A stretch of 64,000 bases of DNA from Hyparrhenia diplandra. Its lineage: Eukaryota > Streptophyta > Magnoliopsida > Poales > Poaceae. The stretch covers positions 1 through 64,000 of the forward strand of contig JADLZK010012357.1 of assembly GCA_015847255.1 (NCBI GenBank), in the 5' to 3' direction. The notes under the pieces are model-generated. The model ran no database searches, was not told the origin of the DNA, and saw only the letters and a list, made by a program, of their open reading frames with translations. Shown here one piece after another: positions 10,880 to 21,876 of the stretch (positions are counted from its first letter, which is position 1; each line of letters starts with the position of its first letter). Position numbers and translations under genes: made by a program.

Positions 10880-13821
10880 GGGCAGCGCTATTGAAAGCCT
10901 AGGGCTTCTAATAGTTATTGGAAGCCCCAGCCAACTAGCCACCCACCCACTCAGCCCAACCAGCCAGCCAACCACAACGCACGTGCTGACACGCGCAGGT
11001 GGGGGACCATTTTTTTCAAATTTCAAATCTCAGGTCAGAATGCATACAAACGTTTTTTGTTGCGACGATGCATAAAAATCAATGGACGAGATAATCAAAA
11101 CCAGTTCTGCGATGCATAAAAATCTCTCCACGAGCTGGCTGTTCCACCTGACAAAGGCTGACGCAGGCTGACACAGGCTGACACATGCTGACATGCACGC
11201 ATCCACTCGAACTTCTCCGTTTTTTCACGATAATTCCTCAACGAAGCATCCGATTCAAAAATGGTTTTCAGCATTGAACTCCTGATAGTTTTGTGCACGA
11301 TTCAAGCACCATTGTGAATATTTTTTCAAAAAAATTTTAAATTTAAAATTTTATGCATGAGGACAAAAGAGTTTATACTACCAGTCCACGCATACAACTT
11401 GTGTGCGAGTGCATAGTAACATGATAGGTGCTAATTGGATGCATATGTTCACTAGTCCGAATGAATATAAAAGTTTTGGCGTCGATGTTGCATAGAAATT
11501 AGAGGTTGAGATGCATATATACACTCGTCTGGATGCATATAACACATGGAGACGTATCATCTTCTTCGGGATTTGAATTTTGGATCATGTCTCATTATTG
11601 CACTCGTTAAGAGGTGCTCTCGTCTTCTCCAAAATTTTAAATTTCAGATTTGAATCATGCCATATAAGAGCTGATTCAATAGTCCGGTGCATATAAACAT
11701 TTTAGCATCGACGTTGCATAGAAAATTAGTGGTAGGGATGCATATATTCGATTGTCCGGGTGCATATAAAACATAAAGACATATCTTCTCTAGAATGTTT
11801 ATAACACTGGTCACAAATCAGCAACTCGAGTATACAAGGATAAGACCAAAAAATCAACTAAACCGAAAATCAAATAAACAGCCAGCGCAAAATGCATATC
11901 ACGGTTTACTGACCATGCATATAAACTTGGGGTGTGGTTATCAAAGTTACATTTTAGCCATGCATACAAACGCATGTACATAAAGTATACAAAACACTAA
12001 AAACATAAAAAAAATGAAGATAGCATTGTTGTTGTTGCCGAGCAGCTGGGGACGTGGTCGGCGGCTCGCCCGATCGTGGAAAGCCCCATCAAGACGCCGC
12101 GTGGTTGGCGCCCAACGCCCACCATGCTTCGTGCCGCCGTCTCCCCTTCACGCCCGCACCGCATGCATATGAATCAGAAAAAGAACAGAGGATGTGTCAA
12201 ACATTACGATCCATCATCCATGAAGCATAAAAATTACGGTGTAGGTGCATACAAGTCTAAAAAAATTAATTCGAAGCATAAAAGGATCCAATTACTATGC
12301 ATACAACGACAATAATTCGATGCATAAATATTAAGGTTTCAATCTTCAAGTGCCTCTAACCCCAATTCAGAAGCATAAAAGAAATCTGTTGATTAGAAAA
12401 CAGAATATGGATAAACTAATATGGAGCATCCATGAGGCATAAAAATTAAGGTGTAGGTGCATACAAGTCTAAAAAAATTAATTCGAAGCATAAAAGGATC
12501 CAATTCCTATGCATACAACGACAATAATTCGATGCATAAATATTAAGGTTTCAATCTTCAAGTGCCTCTAACCCCAAATCAGAAGCATAAAAGAAATCTG
12601 TTGATTAGAAAGCAGAATATGGATAAACATTTGAAGGTTTTTTATGCATCACAAACCTATGCATCGGTATAGAAACATGCATACAGACCTTTTCGATCTG
12701 CTCAGCTCATCCTCCTTGAAGATCACAAGAACATGGTGCATATAAACCTATGGAGGGACGGGGGCGCGGCCAGCCAGGTCGAGGGGGGATGGGCCGCGTC
12801 ACCCGGTGGGGAAGGCCGGGCGCGCCGTTGCCGCTGCTCGTGGTGAGGAACGACGGGTCCGGTCGCCGTTGTCGCTGCTCGGGTGGGGAAGTCCGTTGTC
12901 GCCGATGGGGAAGCCTGAAATCGAATCAAATCAAAGCATACAAATCCATGAATCGGTGCATATAAACTATGCCACAAGATGCATAAAAAAACAAAAAAAA
13001 ATACTAGCGCATGTACCGCTCACCGGAGGATGCCGGGGGGGGGCGGCGAGCTCGCGGGGGTGGTAGGGAGGGGCCTCGCAGTGCCGCCGGTCGTCAGAGG
13101 AGGGCAGCGCCCGCGCTGCTTTCGGTTAGGGAGGTCGTAGGGCCGCGGGCCATGCCGTCGTCGGCGCCGGAGCGGCAGAGTTCGGGTTTGCGCCACCGGT
13201 GCTTTCGGAGCCACGGGGCCTCGGGGTCGCGTAGCGTGCCGGCCGCCCGGAGGTCGGGGGGCGCCGCCGTCGACGCTTCGGGTCACGACACCGTCGGTGC
13301 TTTCGGATTACCGGGAGCTGCTCGCTGGCCCTCCACTCACCAAACATGCATACAAGAATAAATTAGTAAGTGACGCATGGAGATCTAAAATTAGAAATTT
13401 TTGCAAAGAGCATGCACCGGAGCTACCACCGATGGATCTGCTAGAGGAATTACCAGCACCGCAACTTTCCCCCTACATGCGTGGGGCAGGGAGGTAGCGC
13501 CGCTGTCGAGAAGGGGACGTGGGGCAGCTTGCTGGCGAGAACAGAGGAGGATGAGACTGGCCTGGGGCTGCTCAAGGCCGTGGGCGCCAGTGCGGCGGCG
13601 GCTTTTTTTTTTTTTTTTTTTTTTTTTTTGGAATGGGTGTGGCGGCAGCTGACTAGAATGGGGTTGGGGATTAGGGTTTGGGTGTTTATATACAGACCCG
13701 GGAAGGTGGGCCTCGTGGGCCAACGGGTGGTGGGCTGGATCGGTTGGTGGAACCAGAGGAAGCTAGGTTGGGTCAAGGCTTCCAATACTTATTGGAAGCA
13801 CAGGGCTTCATATAACATACC
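10880..13821. mobile_element. Mutator-like (MULE-type) non-autonomous element
   Basis: Interrupts unit C exactly. TATAAAATAATG flanks it at 10868-10879 and 13822-13833 and is present once in units A and B, so it is a target-site duplication of 9-12 bp. The ends form imperfect inverted repeats of about 45 bp sharing GCTTC(T/C)AATA...TATTGGAAGCC. There is no transposase reading frame. The left half is AT-rich and studded with GCATAAAA / GCATATAAAC motifs. The right half (12750-13590) is very GC-rich and could be captured gene sequence (Pack-MULE style), but I recognise no protein; the open frames there are Arg/Pro/Gly-rich chance ORFs. A T28-type run lies at 13602-13629. Confidence 0.7.
12215..12628 (+). 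repeat. Two-copy direct repeat, period 212 bp, inside the MULE-like insert
   Basis: Copy 1 (12215-12416) and copy 2 (12427-12628) are about 202 bp each with only a few mismatches. They share CATACAAGTC, ATTCGAAGCATAAAAGG and CAATCTTCAAGTGCCTC in the same order. Each holds several GCATAAAA-type motifs. Confidence 0.9.
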
Positions 13822-14677
13822 TATAAAATAATGCTAATATTTATTATGTGGAATAAATATCGTTAGACTGAGTAAAGAATATAGTTGTATTGAAGTGAAC
13901 TTTAAGATGTTAAATTTAGTTAGCCTTGAGATTCTTTGACTTTGTGAGAAACAGGTCTACATTTTTTAACAAGGGTATTAATATTAAACATCTAATATAT
14001 TCACGCTCTTGTGGGCAAAGCCAAAACCAGCAGGCATACCTGACTTAGCAAGCGACTGCGTGTGGTTGTCGTGTTACCTGACCCTTCGCAAGTTGCCAAA
14101 ATCTCCCACTTGTTAATCGCAACGACTGGAGGCACATTATTTTTTACTGGCATAGCGCCGTGGACGCGGAATTAACCTCATGGGGAAGACATGATCAGTT
14201 CAAGGAGCTAAGACGCGTACGTTATTGTGTGTTGGTTCCATTCTCTTTCCTTTCCTGACCTCTGATCCATAGAACGTCTTATTGATGGATCTAGCAAAAG
14301 ATGATAGCTAGGAATGATGCATCAAGCCATGTTACAACTTTTTTTATACTAGCCTACAATGTCTCTCTGACATGCTGTAACGCAAATGTTTGCAAACCAA
14401 AGGTCTTCTACCGGATTCCGTTGTGGCGTTCACTTTTTCTTGAAGAGTCAACACATTTACTAATAATTATCTGAAGTATTTTATATTGTTTATAATCATA
14501 AACTTGAAATAATTAGATAGTAATTACAAAATTAACCGTATTTAGTCCTCGCAAAAAATAACCATATTTAGGGTGTACGAATTGTAACAAGCCATGTGTT
14601 CAACTGAAATGAAGATGTGCCAGATATATCAAGTTTTGTAATAACATATGACCAATGAACTAAAGCAGGTCACCGGC

Positions 14678-14838
14678 CGTACCATGAATGTGTCATGCAA
14701 TTTGTAATAAGCCATATGGTCAACTGAAATTGAGATGTACGGAGTCAACTCGCCTTGTCGTACCATGAATGTGTCATGCAATTAGTAATAAGCCATATGG
14801 TCAACTGAAATTGAGATGTACGGAGTCAACTCTGCCTT
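14678..14838 (+). repeat. 81-bp tandem duplication in unit C
   Basis: Two adjacent copies beginning CGTACCATGAATGTGTCATG at 14678 and 14759. Units A, B and D have this segment once, so the duplication is private to C. Confidence 0.85.
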
Positions 14839-15285
14839 GTCCAGTGCCGCAATGAAACTTCCCTGGTGGCCAAATCTACTGTGGGAGCGTTTTTCTTTTT
14901 GATGACGTATGTGCTTGATAAGACCTTTTTTTTTGTGCAGAGATACCTTGGGTGTGTGCCTCTCTCTGGTCGTAGTTTGGTATATGGTGCTCGATCAAAA
15001 CAGCGTAATCGCACCGAAGATCTGTTCAAGGGCAAGGCATCCAGCCGTACGGAACTACGTATGGACTGGGCACGAGCAGTGTTTCAAAAGTTGGACAAGT
15101 TACCCAATTTGCCGGCTCCACGGAGGGATCGACCAGAAGTAGTGCCATGTAGATCAAGTGCAGCCCCTCCCAGAACACGTGCAGATATGCTTGAGGTTGA
15201 GGGCGTCTGGAGACGACTCGGTGTAAGTGTAACGCCATCCATTCATCTCCGTACTCTGCAACTGCAACGAAGGCACGATGCTCTC

Positions 15286-15822
15286 TGGATTGCGTCCGAC
15301 GCGCCTATTTTCTGCGTTTGGGGCCCTTCGCGGGCGCGCGTGAAGAGACTGTATCCGAACCGATTCGATGTTAGATCGGATTTTGAAAGGTCCTGGTGCT
15401 TGGAAACGCACCTAAGGCGGTTCCTAAGGGGATAAGACCACCCCCTCTGTATAATAAGAGGTTCATGGCCGATTTGACCCCATCTACGTCCAATCGATTA
15501 AACAACACTAACAAATCCTAACTATCTCTTCTCAACCCCTCTACCTGCTGTCTGGCGGCGTTCTCCGCGAATTTCGTCGGCGTTCTAGGTGGCCTTGCCG
15601 ATCCTAGGGCACCCCTCACGTGCGTCCGCCGACGGGTCTTCCCGGAGGTGCATTCGGAGGTTTCCCCGGTCGAAACCGAGCTCTACATCGGCCCTAACGG
15701 TCTCTTGATCGTTCGTGGCTGATCACGTTGCGGTTCTCACCGTTTTCAGGTTGTGTCCAACCTCGTGGGCGTCCAAGGCCCTCCCGGTGTGCTTGGCGTG
15801 GAACCCTAGTTTTTCGTCAACA
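15286..15822 (+). mobile_element. Lone LTR fused to the broken end of unit C
   Basis: Begins with TG (TGGATTGCGTCC or the TGCGTCC just after) and ends TTTTTCGTCAACA. It has a TATA-like TATAATAA at 15450-15457 followed by a GC-rich transcribed-leader-like region, as in grass gypsy LTRs. No internal retroelement sequence is attached. The flanks do not form a TSD: left is unit C promoter, right is repeat X. It therefore probably sits at a recombination or deletion breakpoint. Confidence 0.55.
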
Positions 15823-15905
15823 CCTCTGATGTCACTTTTTTTGTATTGTTTGTTGGTGATTCTTTCTACTTGTGCTTGTAGATCATTAAAAGTAAGGGTA
15901 TAGTT
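15823..15905 (+). repeat. Repeat X fragment
   Basis: CTCTGATGTCAC, then TTGTATTGTTTGTTGGTGATTC and CTACTTGTGCTTGTAGATC, closely matching 571-650 of repeat X. It is all that remains of the X copy that should lie downstream of a lost gene. Confidence 0.7.
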
Positions 15906-16342
15906 GCAGCTCCAACAGTTTGCCATTTGGGTTTGGCATTCTCATATTTTGCCAAAAAAATTCAAAATTGATCCTCCAACAGTTTGACATTCATGTTTGG
16001 CATTTGGGGAGAGTTGGCAAATCCGGCTTTCATCGCGCGCAAAAAAATGCGCCTACGACGTTGACATTCGCGGCGCATCGTACGTATCATAAGAGGTGGA
16101 AGGATATAAACATAATTTTGTTTCTGTCTCATGGTTCTTAATGTAAGTTTTCAAGAGGTGGAAGAGCATAAACAAAATTTTGTTTCTCTCTCAGGGTCCC
16201 TGATGTAAGTTAGATCTGAGTTTGGCAAGTGAATTATACCAAACTGTTGGAGATGATCTATTTTTTGAGTTGGCATTTGGATTTGGAAGTTGGCAAACAA
16301 GGACAATTGTCAAACCACAAATGAGGAACTGTTGGAGTTACT
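15906..16342. mobile_element. MITE with CTCCAACAG ends
   Basis: Left end GCTCCAACAGTTTGCCATTT and right end AATGAGGAACTGTTGGAGTT are inverted copies. The body repeats TTTGGCA and TTGGCAA motifs, as in the larger element at 29808-30456. It separates the X fragment from unit D. No coding capacity. Confidence 0.55.
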
Positions 16343-17549
16343 CTTAATCGCAATGACTGGAGACACATTATTTTGGCTGGCACATAGCGCTGTGGACGTG
16401 GAATTAACCTCATGGGGCATATGATCAGTTCAAGCAGCTACCCGAAGACGTGTACCTTATTGTGTGTTGGTTCCGTTCTCTTTCCTTTGCTGGCCTCTGA
16501 TTGATCCATAGAACGTCTATTGATGGATCTATCAGAAGACGATAGCTAGGAATGATGCATCAAGCCATGCTACGACCTTTTTATACTGGCCTACAATATC
16601 TCTCTACATGCTGTAACGCAAATGTTTGCAAACCAAAGGTCTTCTACCGGCTTCCGTTGTGGCGTTCACTTCTCCTTGGAGAGTCAACACATTTACTGAT
16701 AATTATGCGAGTATTTTATATCGTTTATAATTATAAACTTGAAATAATTGGATAGTAATTACAAAATTAACCATATTTAGTCCTCACGAAAAAAACTATA
16801 TATTTTTTTTAAAAAAAACATATTTAGGGTGTAAGAATTATAACAAGTCATGTGTTCAACTGAAATGAAGATGTGCAGATATATCAATATTTGTAATAAC
16901 TTCGAAGTTATAACCAATAAACTAAAGCAGGTCACCGGCCCGGCCGTACCATGAATGTGTCATGCAATCTGTAATAAGCCATATGGTCAACTGAAATGAA
17001 GATGTACGGAGTCAACTCGCCTTTTTCAGAGTGCCGCAATGGAACTTGCCTGTCGCCAAAATCTACTGTGGGAGCGTTTTTCTTTTTGATGACGTATGTG
17101 CGATAAATAACTGGCTAATAGATAAGACCTTTTTTAGCAGAGATAAGACCTTCGGTATGTGCCTCTGGTCGTACCTAGTTTGGCGTGGTGCTCGATCAAA
17201 ACATCGTAATCGCACGGAAGATCAGTTCAAGGACAAGGCATCGTCCATCCGTACGGAACTACGTATGGACCGGGCACGAGCAGTGTTTCAAGTTGGACAA
17301 GTTACGTTGGGATCGACCAGAAGTAGGGCCTTTGCATCAAGTGTGCACACGTGCGGATATGCTTGATGTTGAGAGCGTCTCGAGACGACTCGGTGTAAGT
17401 GTAACGCCATCCATTCATCTCCGTACTCTGCAACTTCAACGAATTAAGGCACGATGCTCGCTGATGAGAAATGCATATAGACGCCGTCATCAGGCCATTG
17501 TTTGTCATCAGGCCATTGTTTATTTCTCCGGCGGCATAGATATGTAGTG

Positions 17550-17694
17550 CGTACGTACGTGCTCTCGTCCTCGCCCATGGCAGGTTGGTTTCTTTTTTAT
17601 TTTCTGCCCGGGCCCGGTCGACCCGTCTAGTGTCGTCGTGTTGACGCGGTCTATTCTGACTCCGGCCTGATGACTCCCGGCCGTACTATATAAG
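17550..17694 (+). promoter_or_regulatory. CA3 core promoter
   Basis: CGTACGTACG at 17550-17559 overlapping TACGTGCTC (17556), and a TATATAAG box at 17687-17694, about 111 bp before the ATG. Just upstream, the motif CATCAGGCCATTGTTT is duplicated in tandem (17490-17522). Confidence 0.6.
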
Positions 17695-17804
17695 CACCCC
17701 ATGCCAGACCCCTGTACCATATACAATCAGCTAGCACACCACGACCAAAGATAACGAGATAACAAACTAGACGCCGACCCATATACACACCACACCACAA
17801 CAGC

Positions 17805-19238
17805 ATGTCTCCAGCTCGCCACCACCTGCGCCTCGACGTCGCGGTGCTGCTCGCTGCCGCCCTCCTGCTCTTCGCCGCCGCGCTGGCCGCCAGAGCGCAT
17901 GAAGAGGAGGGGTTCAGCTACATCCCCGGCGACGAGCTTGGGCCAGAGCACTGGGGCTACATCAAGAAGGAGTGGGCGGCGTGCGGCACCGGGAGAATGC
18001 AGTCGCCCATCGACCTCTCCCACGAGCGTGTCTCGCTTGCGCGCTCCCTCGGCTACCTCGACCACTCATACCACCCCGCCGAGGCCTCCATCGTCAACCG
18101 CGGCCACGACATCATGGTACGTGGCTTAGCATTCAGGGACGACAAACTGGGGCGGGCGGCAGTTCGCCGTGAGACCGAGTGCATTTTTTTTGAGATTGCA
18201 CAGAGCACTAACCGACGAACTTGATTGCAGGTGAGGTTCGAGGGCGACGCCGGGAGTCTTGTGATCAATGGCATAACGTACTACCTGAAGAATTTGCACT
18301 GGCACTGGCCTGCCGAGCACACCGTCGACGGTCACAGGTACGACCTGGAGCTGCACATGGTGCACCAGAGCTTGGCGAACGAGACGGCAGTGATCGGCAT
18401 CCTCTACGAGGTTGGCCGCCACGACGACGCGTTCCTCCGCCAACTTGAGCCCTTCATTCGGCGGATCGCCAACGTGCGAGACCGGGAGGAGCGCGTCGGC
18501 TTGGTCGACCCACGACGCGCGCGAGGCAGGGCCAGCGTCTACTACCGCTACATGGGCTCGCTCACCGCGCCGCCCTGCACCGAGGGGGTCATCTGGACCA
18601 TCATCAAGAGGGTAAGCTTTGCATGCATTTCCCTTTGTTTGTTTTACTTCATTCAAATACATCACACCCATCATTTGATCAACGACAAGTGTACGTAGTA
18701 TCATTGAAACACACTTTGCGTTGGTTGGTTGGTCGCGTCGCGGTCATATGATCACTGTATCACTCCTATACATTCAAGATTTTTTGAGGAAATGTTTAGT
18801 ACTGTTTCATTCCATCTGTTTTTCATGCGTTGTTGGATGTTTTCTGCAGGTTCAGAGCGTGTCCAAGTACCAGCTGGACCTTCTCAGGGAAGCCGTGCAT
18901 GACGTAAGTCGATCAGTCTCGCCAACTGCTTATAAATTTCGACGCATCATAAGATTGCTTGTACTTGTTCTGTTTTCCTCTACCGGAATGGAAAGTAAAT
19001 ATGTCGATGCCATTCCACGTCCCCATTGTTCAAACGAAGTCAAATATGGCTAGAATCAAAAGCAACATGAACATAGTATGCATGCTTCTTTTGGTTTTTT
19101 TTTTCACCCTCTTGACCAAATCTCGTCTTTGCTTGTTTTCACCTGATCTAGGACATGGAGAACAATGCGAGGCCGCTTCAGAAGGCGAACAACAGGCACA
19201 TCAGCATCTTCGGTCCTAAGCCCGACAAGCATTATTAG
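17805..19238 (+). CDS. Alpha carbonic anhydrase copy 3 (CA3), intact, 277 aa
   Basis: Exons 17805-18116, 18231-18611, 18850-18903, 19152-19238; the same lengths (312/381/54/87 nt) and phases as CA2. The product is a secreted zinc alpha-CA: signal peptide 1-31 ending AARA, Cys60/Cys220, His101, zinc ligands His127, His129 and His146, Glu133 and Thr216. As in CA2, Ala follows Thr216, and the NET sequon at 154 is present. It differs from CA2 at few positions (for example VLLAAALLLFAAALAARA in the signal, Pro instead of Leu at 91, Gln at 233). Introns 1 and 2 share with CA1 the poly-T segment and an 80-bp stretch that CA2 lacks, so CA3 is closer to CA1 than to its neighbour CA2. Expected to act in the apoplast or ER; CO2/bicarbonate interconversion is inferred from the family. 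Confidence 0.94.
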
Positions 19239-20676
19239 GGCCCGTTTCAAGCCTCATATTAGTGACGTGGGACATATGAGCTTGATTGACAAGGAGACAC
19301 TAGTAGGACACATTTGTGAAATGATTCAGTTTGGATGAAATTTACAATCATATATTCCATAGCTTATGGTGGATATTCCATTTGTAATTCTTCCTGTTTA
19401 AATCCATTTGTTATATATGTGAGTAAATAAAAATTTTTATTCATGTCTACTTTCATTTGGTGTCAGGCATGTTCATAAAATCGTGTTATGTCCATGTTGA
19501 TTTGTGAAACAATTTGACTTGAATACTAAACTTCCATTACATGAAAAACACAATAGTGATCGGTCATTGTTGAAATAGTTAGCTCCGGCAATACCTAGCA
19601 ACAAATCATGTAAGATGAATCAAATATGGTAGAATAGGAGACACAAGATTTATACTGGTTATAGGGTGTGCCCTAGTCCAGTTCGGGGTGACCTAGTCCA
19701 TTTGGGGATGGGGCTGCTCTTCTTATATTCGTATATTCGGTTAAGGGGGCTGTTGCTCCGAGCTATGTAGTAGATAGGGTGACAAAAATATGAGTTGGGA
19801 TGCTGATCGCGAGCCTCTACGCCCCATTATATAGGCTAAGGGAGTAAGGTTTCAACGAGGGTGATCTTGGTTAACAGATTGGTTTCCTAGTTTGTTACAT
19901 GCAATGCATATAGATTGATCTTATGTTGTCATAGCCTTGCATATTCTTTATATGCCTTGATCTTCAAGTCAGTGGATTCGACTAGCCTTCACGGGCCTCC
20001 TCCATCATGGCATTTGGCTTGATAGTTGGACATGGTTGAATATATAGGCGACACAGGTACCTCTAGCCCATATAACCGAAAGTCACTTATCTTCCCTTTG
20101 CATCGGCACAAATATTGATACATATTGAAAGGTATGATGGACCCAAGCGAGCGCGGGTTGAATTAGGCCAACTAAAAGCTACACTAGTTTCCTTTGCTAC
20201 TCGCTCAACATAGAGAAAACCACTCTGCCACTGCTGCTCACTCTCCCTTCGGTTGACCTAGCAATGTGTCTGGCTATTTCCGAGCATACGCAACATTTTT
20301 GGATAAAACATTTAGTAGTTAGTAGGTATATAGACATGTATAATGTATTTATCTTCAAACTTGCCACTCTCTCCATCTTAAATCATCTCCAAGAGTGTTT
20401 CTAAAACTCACCCTCTAAATTATCATTTGGAGAGCTCTTTGAACAAAAAATTGTTTTCTATATTTTTTGCATCCCCACAACTTCTATGTATCTTGGTCAC
20501 ACTATAGAGAGAACCAACTTCACCCTCCATCTCTAGCTATAGAGAATCTACAACAAAGGATGACAATATTTAAAGACCCAATTAAAAAAGTTGTTAGAGG
20601 ACATCCATTAACCAAAACCATTATTCCTATTAGTAAGGAAGGATATAAGCATGCTCTTAGAGCTCTTATCCATCCA

Positions 20677-21677
20677 AAAATGCAGCCCACCTAAAAAGTT
20701 TTATATATCGCACACTCAATCCCCACCGGCCACACCAGATGACATATGCTTTGGTGCGGAACAATCCATCCTACATGGCCACGTCTTCATGTGGGAGCAC
20801 CATAGTCCGTAAAGCTGGATCCATCAACCCAGAGATGTGTTCAGCCGTACATTTAGCACAACAACACTTGCCACCTGTTAGATATATGGGAGGAATCCCA
20901 AGCGGGCTACAACAGGCGACCATCGTGGCGGGGGCACACCACTAGGAATCCTAGATAGGTGTATCTAGGCGATAGCTTGGATCAATTGGTTGCATATTAT
21001 GCACAACACAATAGGAAACTCACCAAGAAACTTCGATCGCCCCCCTTTGCTACCCCTTGCTCTCCTCCGCCTATATGAAGGACAAAAGGAACACGAACTC
21101 GGGATCCACGTTATTCCAACTATCGCTACCCCGTAATATGACAAACAACCCCTGCAACCGAGTATGCGAATGCAAGTTCATCAACAGCGCCACTATACTA
21201 GGGTTTAGCACACGCCATGCCTTGAACTAGTATAAATCCTTGTATCTCGTGTGCTACCATCTGATTCGAACTTCGTGACTATATTGCCACACTACTGCTG
21301 GAGCAAATAATTCTAGCATTGCCCAACCACATCTGCCGACAAGTACACTGCCCACATCACGCCAGTCACACGCCGGTGGTCAGCTAGGAGGGCACACACC
21401 CACAACACAACTAGAAGGCAGAAGCCTAGGAAGATTTCAAATTCACGATTCGATTTCTTCCATGATCATCAAATTTACAGGCAAAATCTCAAATCACCTT
21501 CGGTCTTTGCTTGGGCATACCCAACTTTAAAACCTTGGGTTTGCCACTTCTCTCTCCTATCTGTCATGGAGGTGATGTTGACCACAAGCTGAAATGGCAC
21601 ATGCTAGCCAAGGCGATAAATGGCATATGGTAGTGGGCTACAATGCTAACAATTTTACGTAAATTCCTTTTGTGTCT
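20677..21677. repeat. Repeat X, copy 2 (left part)
   Basis: Diverged homologue of 1-560 (CACACGCCGGTGGTCAGCTAG and GCTAACAATTTTACG blocks). No gene. It runs up to the insertion point of an LTR and resumes at 29591, so one original X copy has been split by about 7.9 kb. Confidence 0.65.
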
Positions 21678-21844
21678 TGTTGGGACATGGTCCCAACGGA
21701 TGGCGGAGGTTGTCCCCGAATGCCACTAGAATTGATGATCCGCCCTGATTGTCGAATGACCTGCTCCACCCATTGGAGCCTTGGAACGAGGTCCTAGCTG
21801 GTAGCAGAGCCAGGGCTTGGTTCCCGGATGGACTAACTGCTCAC

Positions 21845-21845
21845 G

Positions 21846-21873
<28 letters not shown>
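21845..21873. repeat. (CT)n microsatellite
   Basis: About 14 uninterrupted CT dinucleotides within the left piece of the outer LTR. Confidence 0.95.

Positions 21874-21876
<3 letters not shown>

Larger units (their letters stand above)
10547..15285 (+). repeat. Tandem duplication unit C (gene lost)
   Basis: Upstream part only of the duplication unit, in two pieces, 10547-10879 and 13822-15285, split by a transposon. It aligns with unit A up to the GAAGGCACGATGCTC block and stops about 200 bp short of where the TATA box and ATG should be. No carbonic anhydrase exon remains. A private 81-bp tandem duplication lies at 14678-14838. Confidence 0.8.
16347..20676 (+). repeat. Tandem duplication unit D (contains CA3)
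   Basis: Starts partway into the unit (TAATCGCAATGACTGGAGAC, matching position about 6487 of unit B), so its left end is truncated. It carries AT-rich upstream DNA (16347-17549, no gene), the CA3 promoter and gene, and the 3' flank (19239-20676) with AATAAA at 19436-19441 and the MITE-like segment at 20381-20670. Confidence 0.85.

Noticed and set aside
13391..13831. ORFs with poly-Lys or poly-Phe
   Set aside because: Created by a long T run inside the MULE-like insert.
18126..18704. Minus-strand ORF of 192 codons (and equivalents at 3315-3917, 8112-8405, 32147-32482, 38102-38638)
   Set aside because: Antisense of alpha-CA exon 2 in each copy; open only through high GC3.
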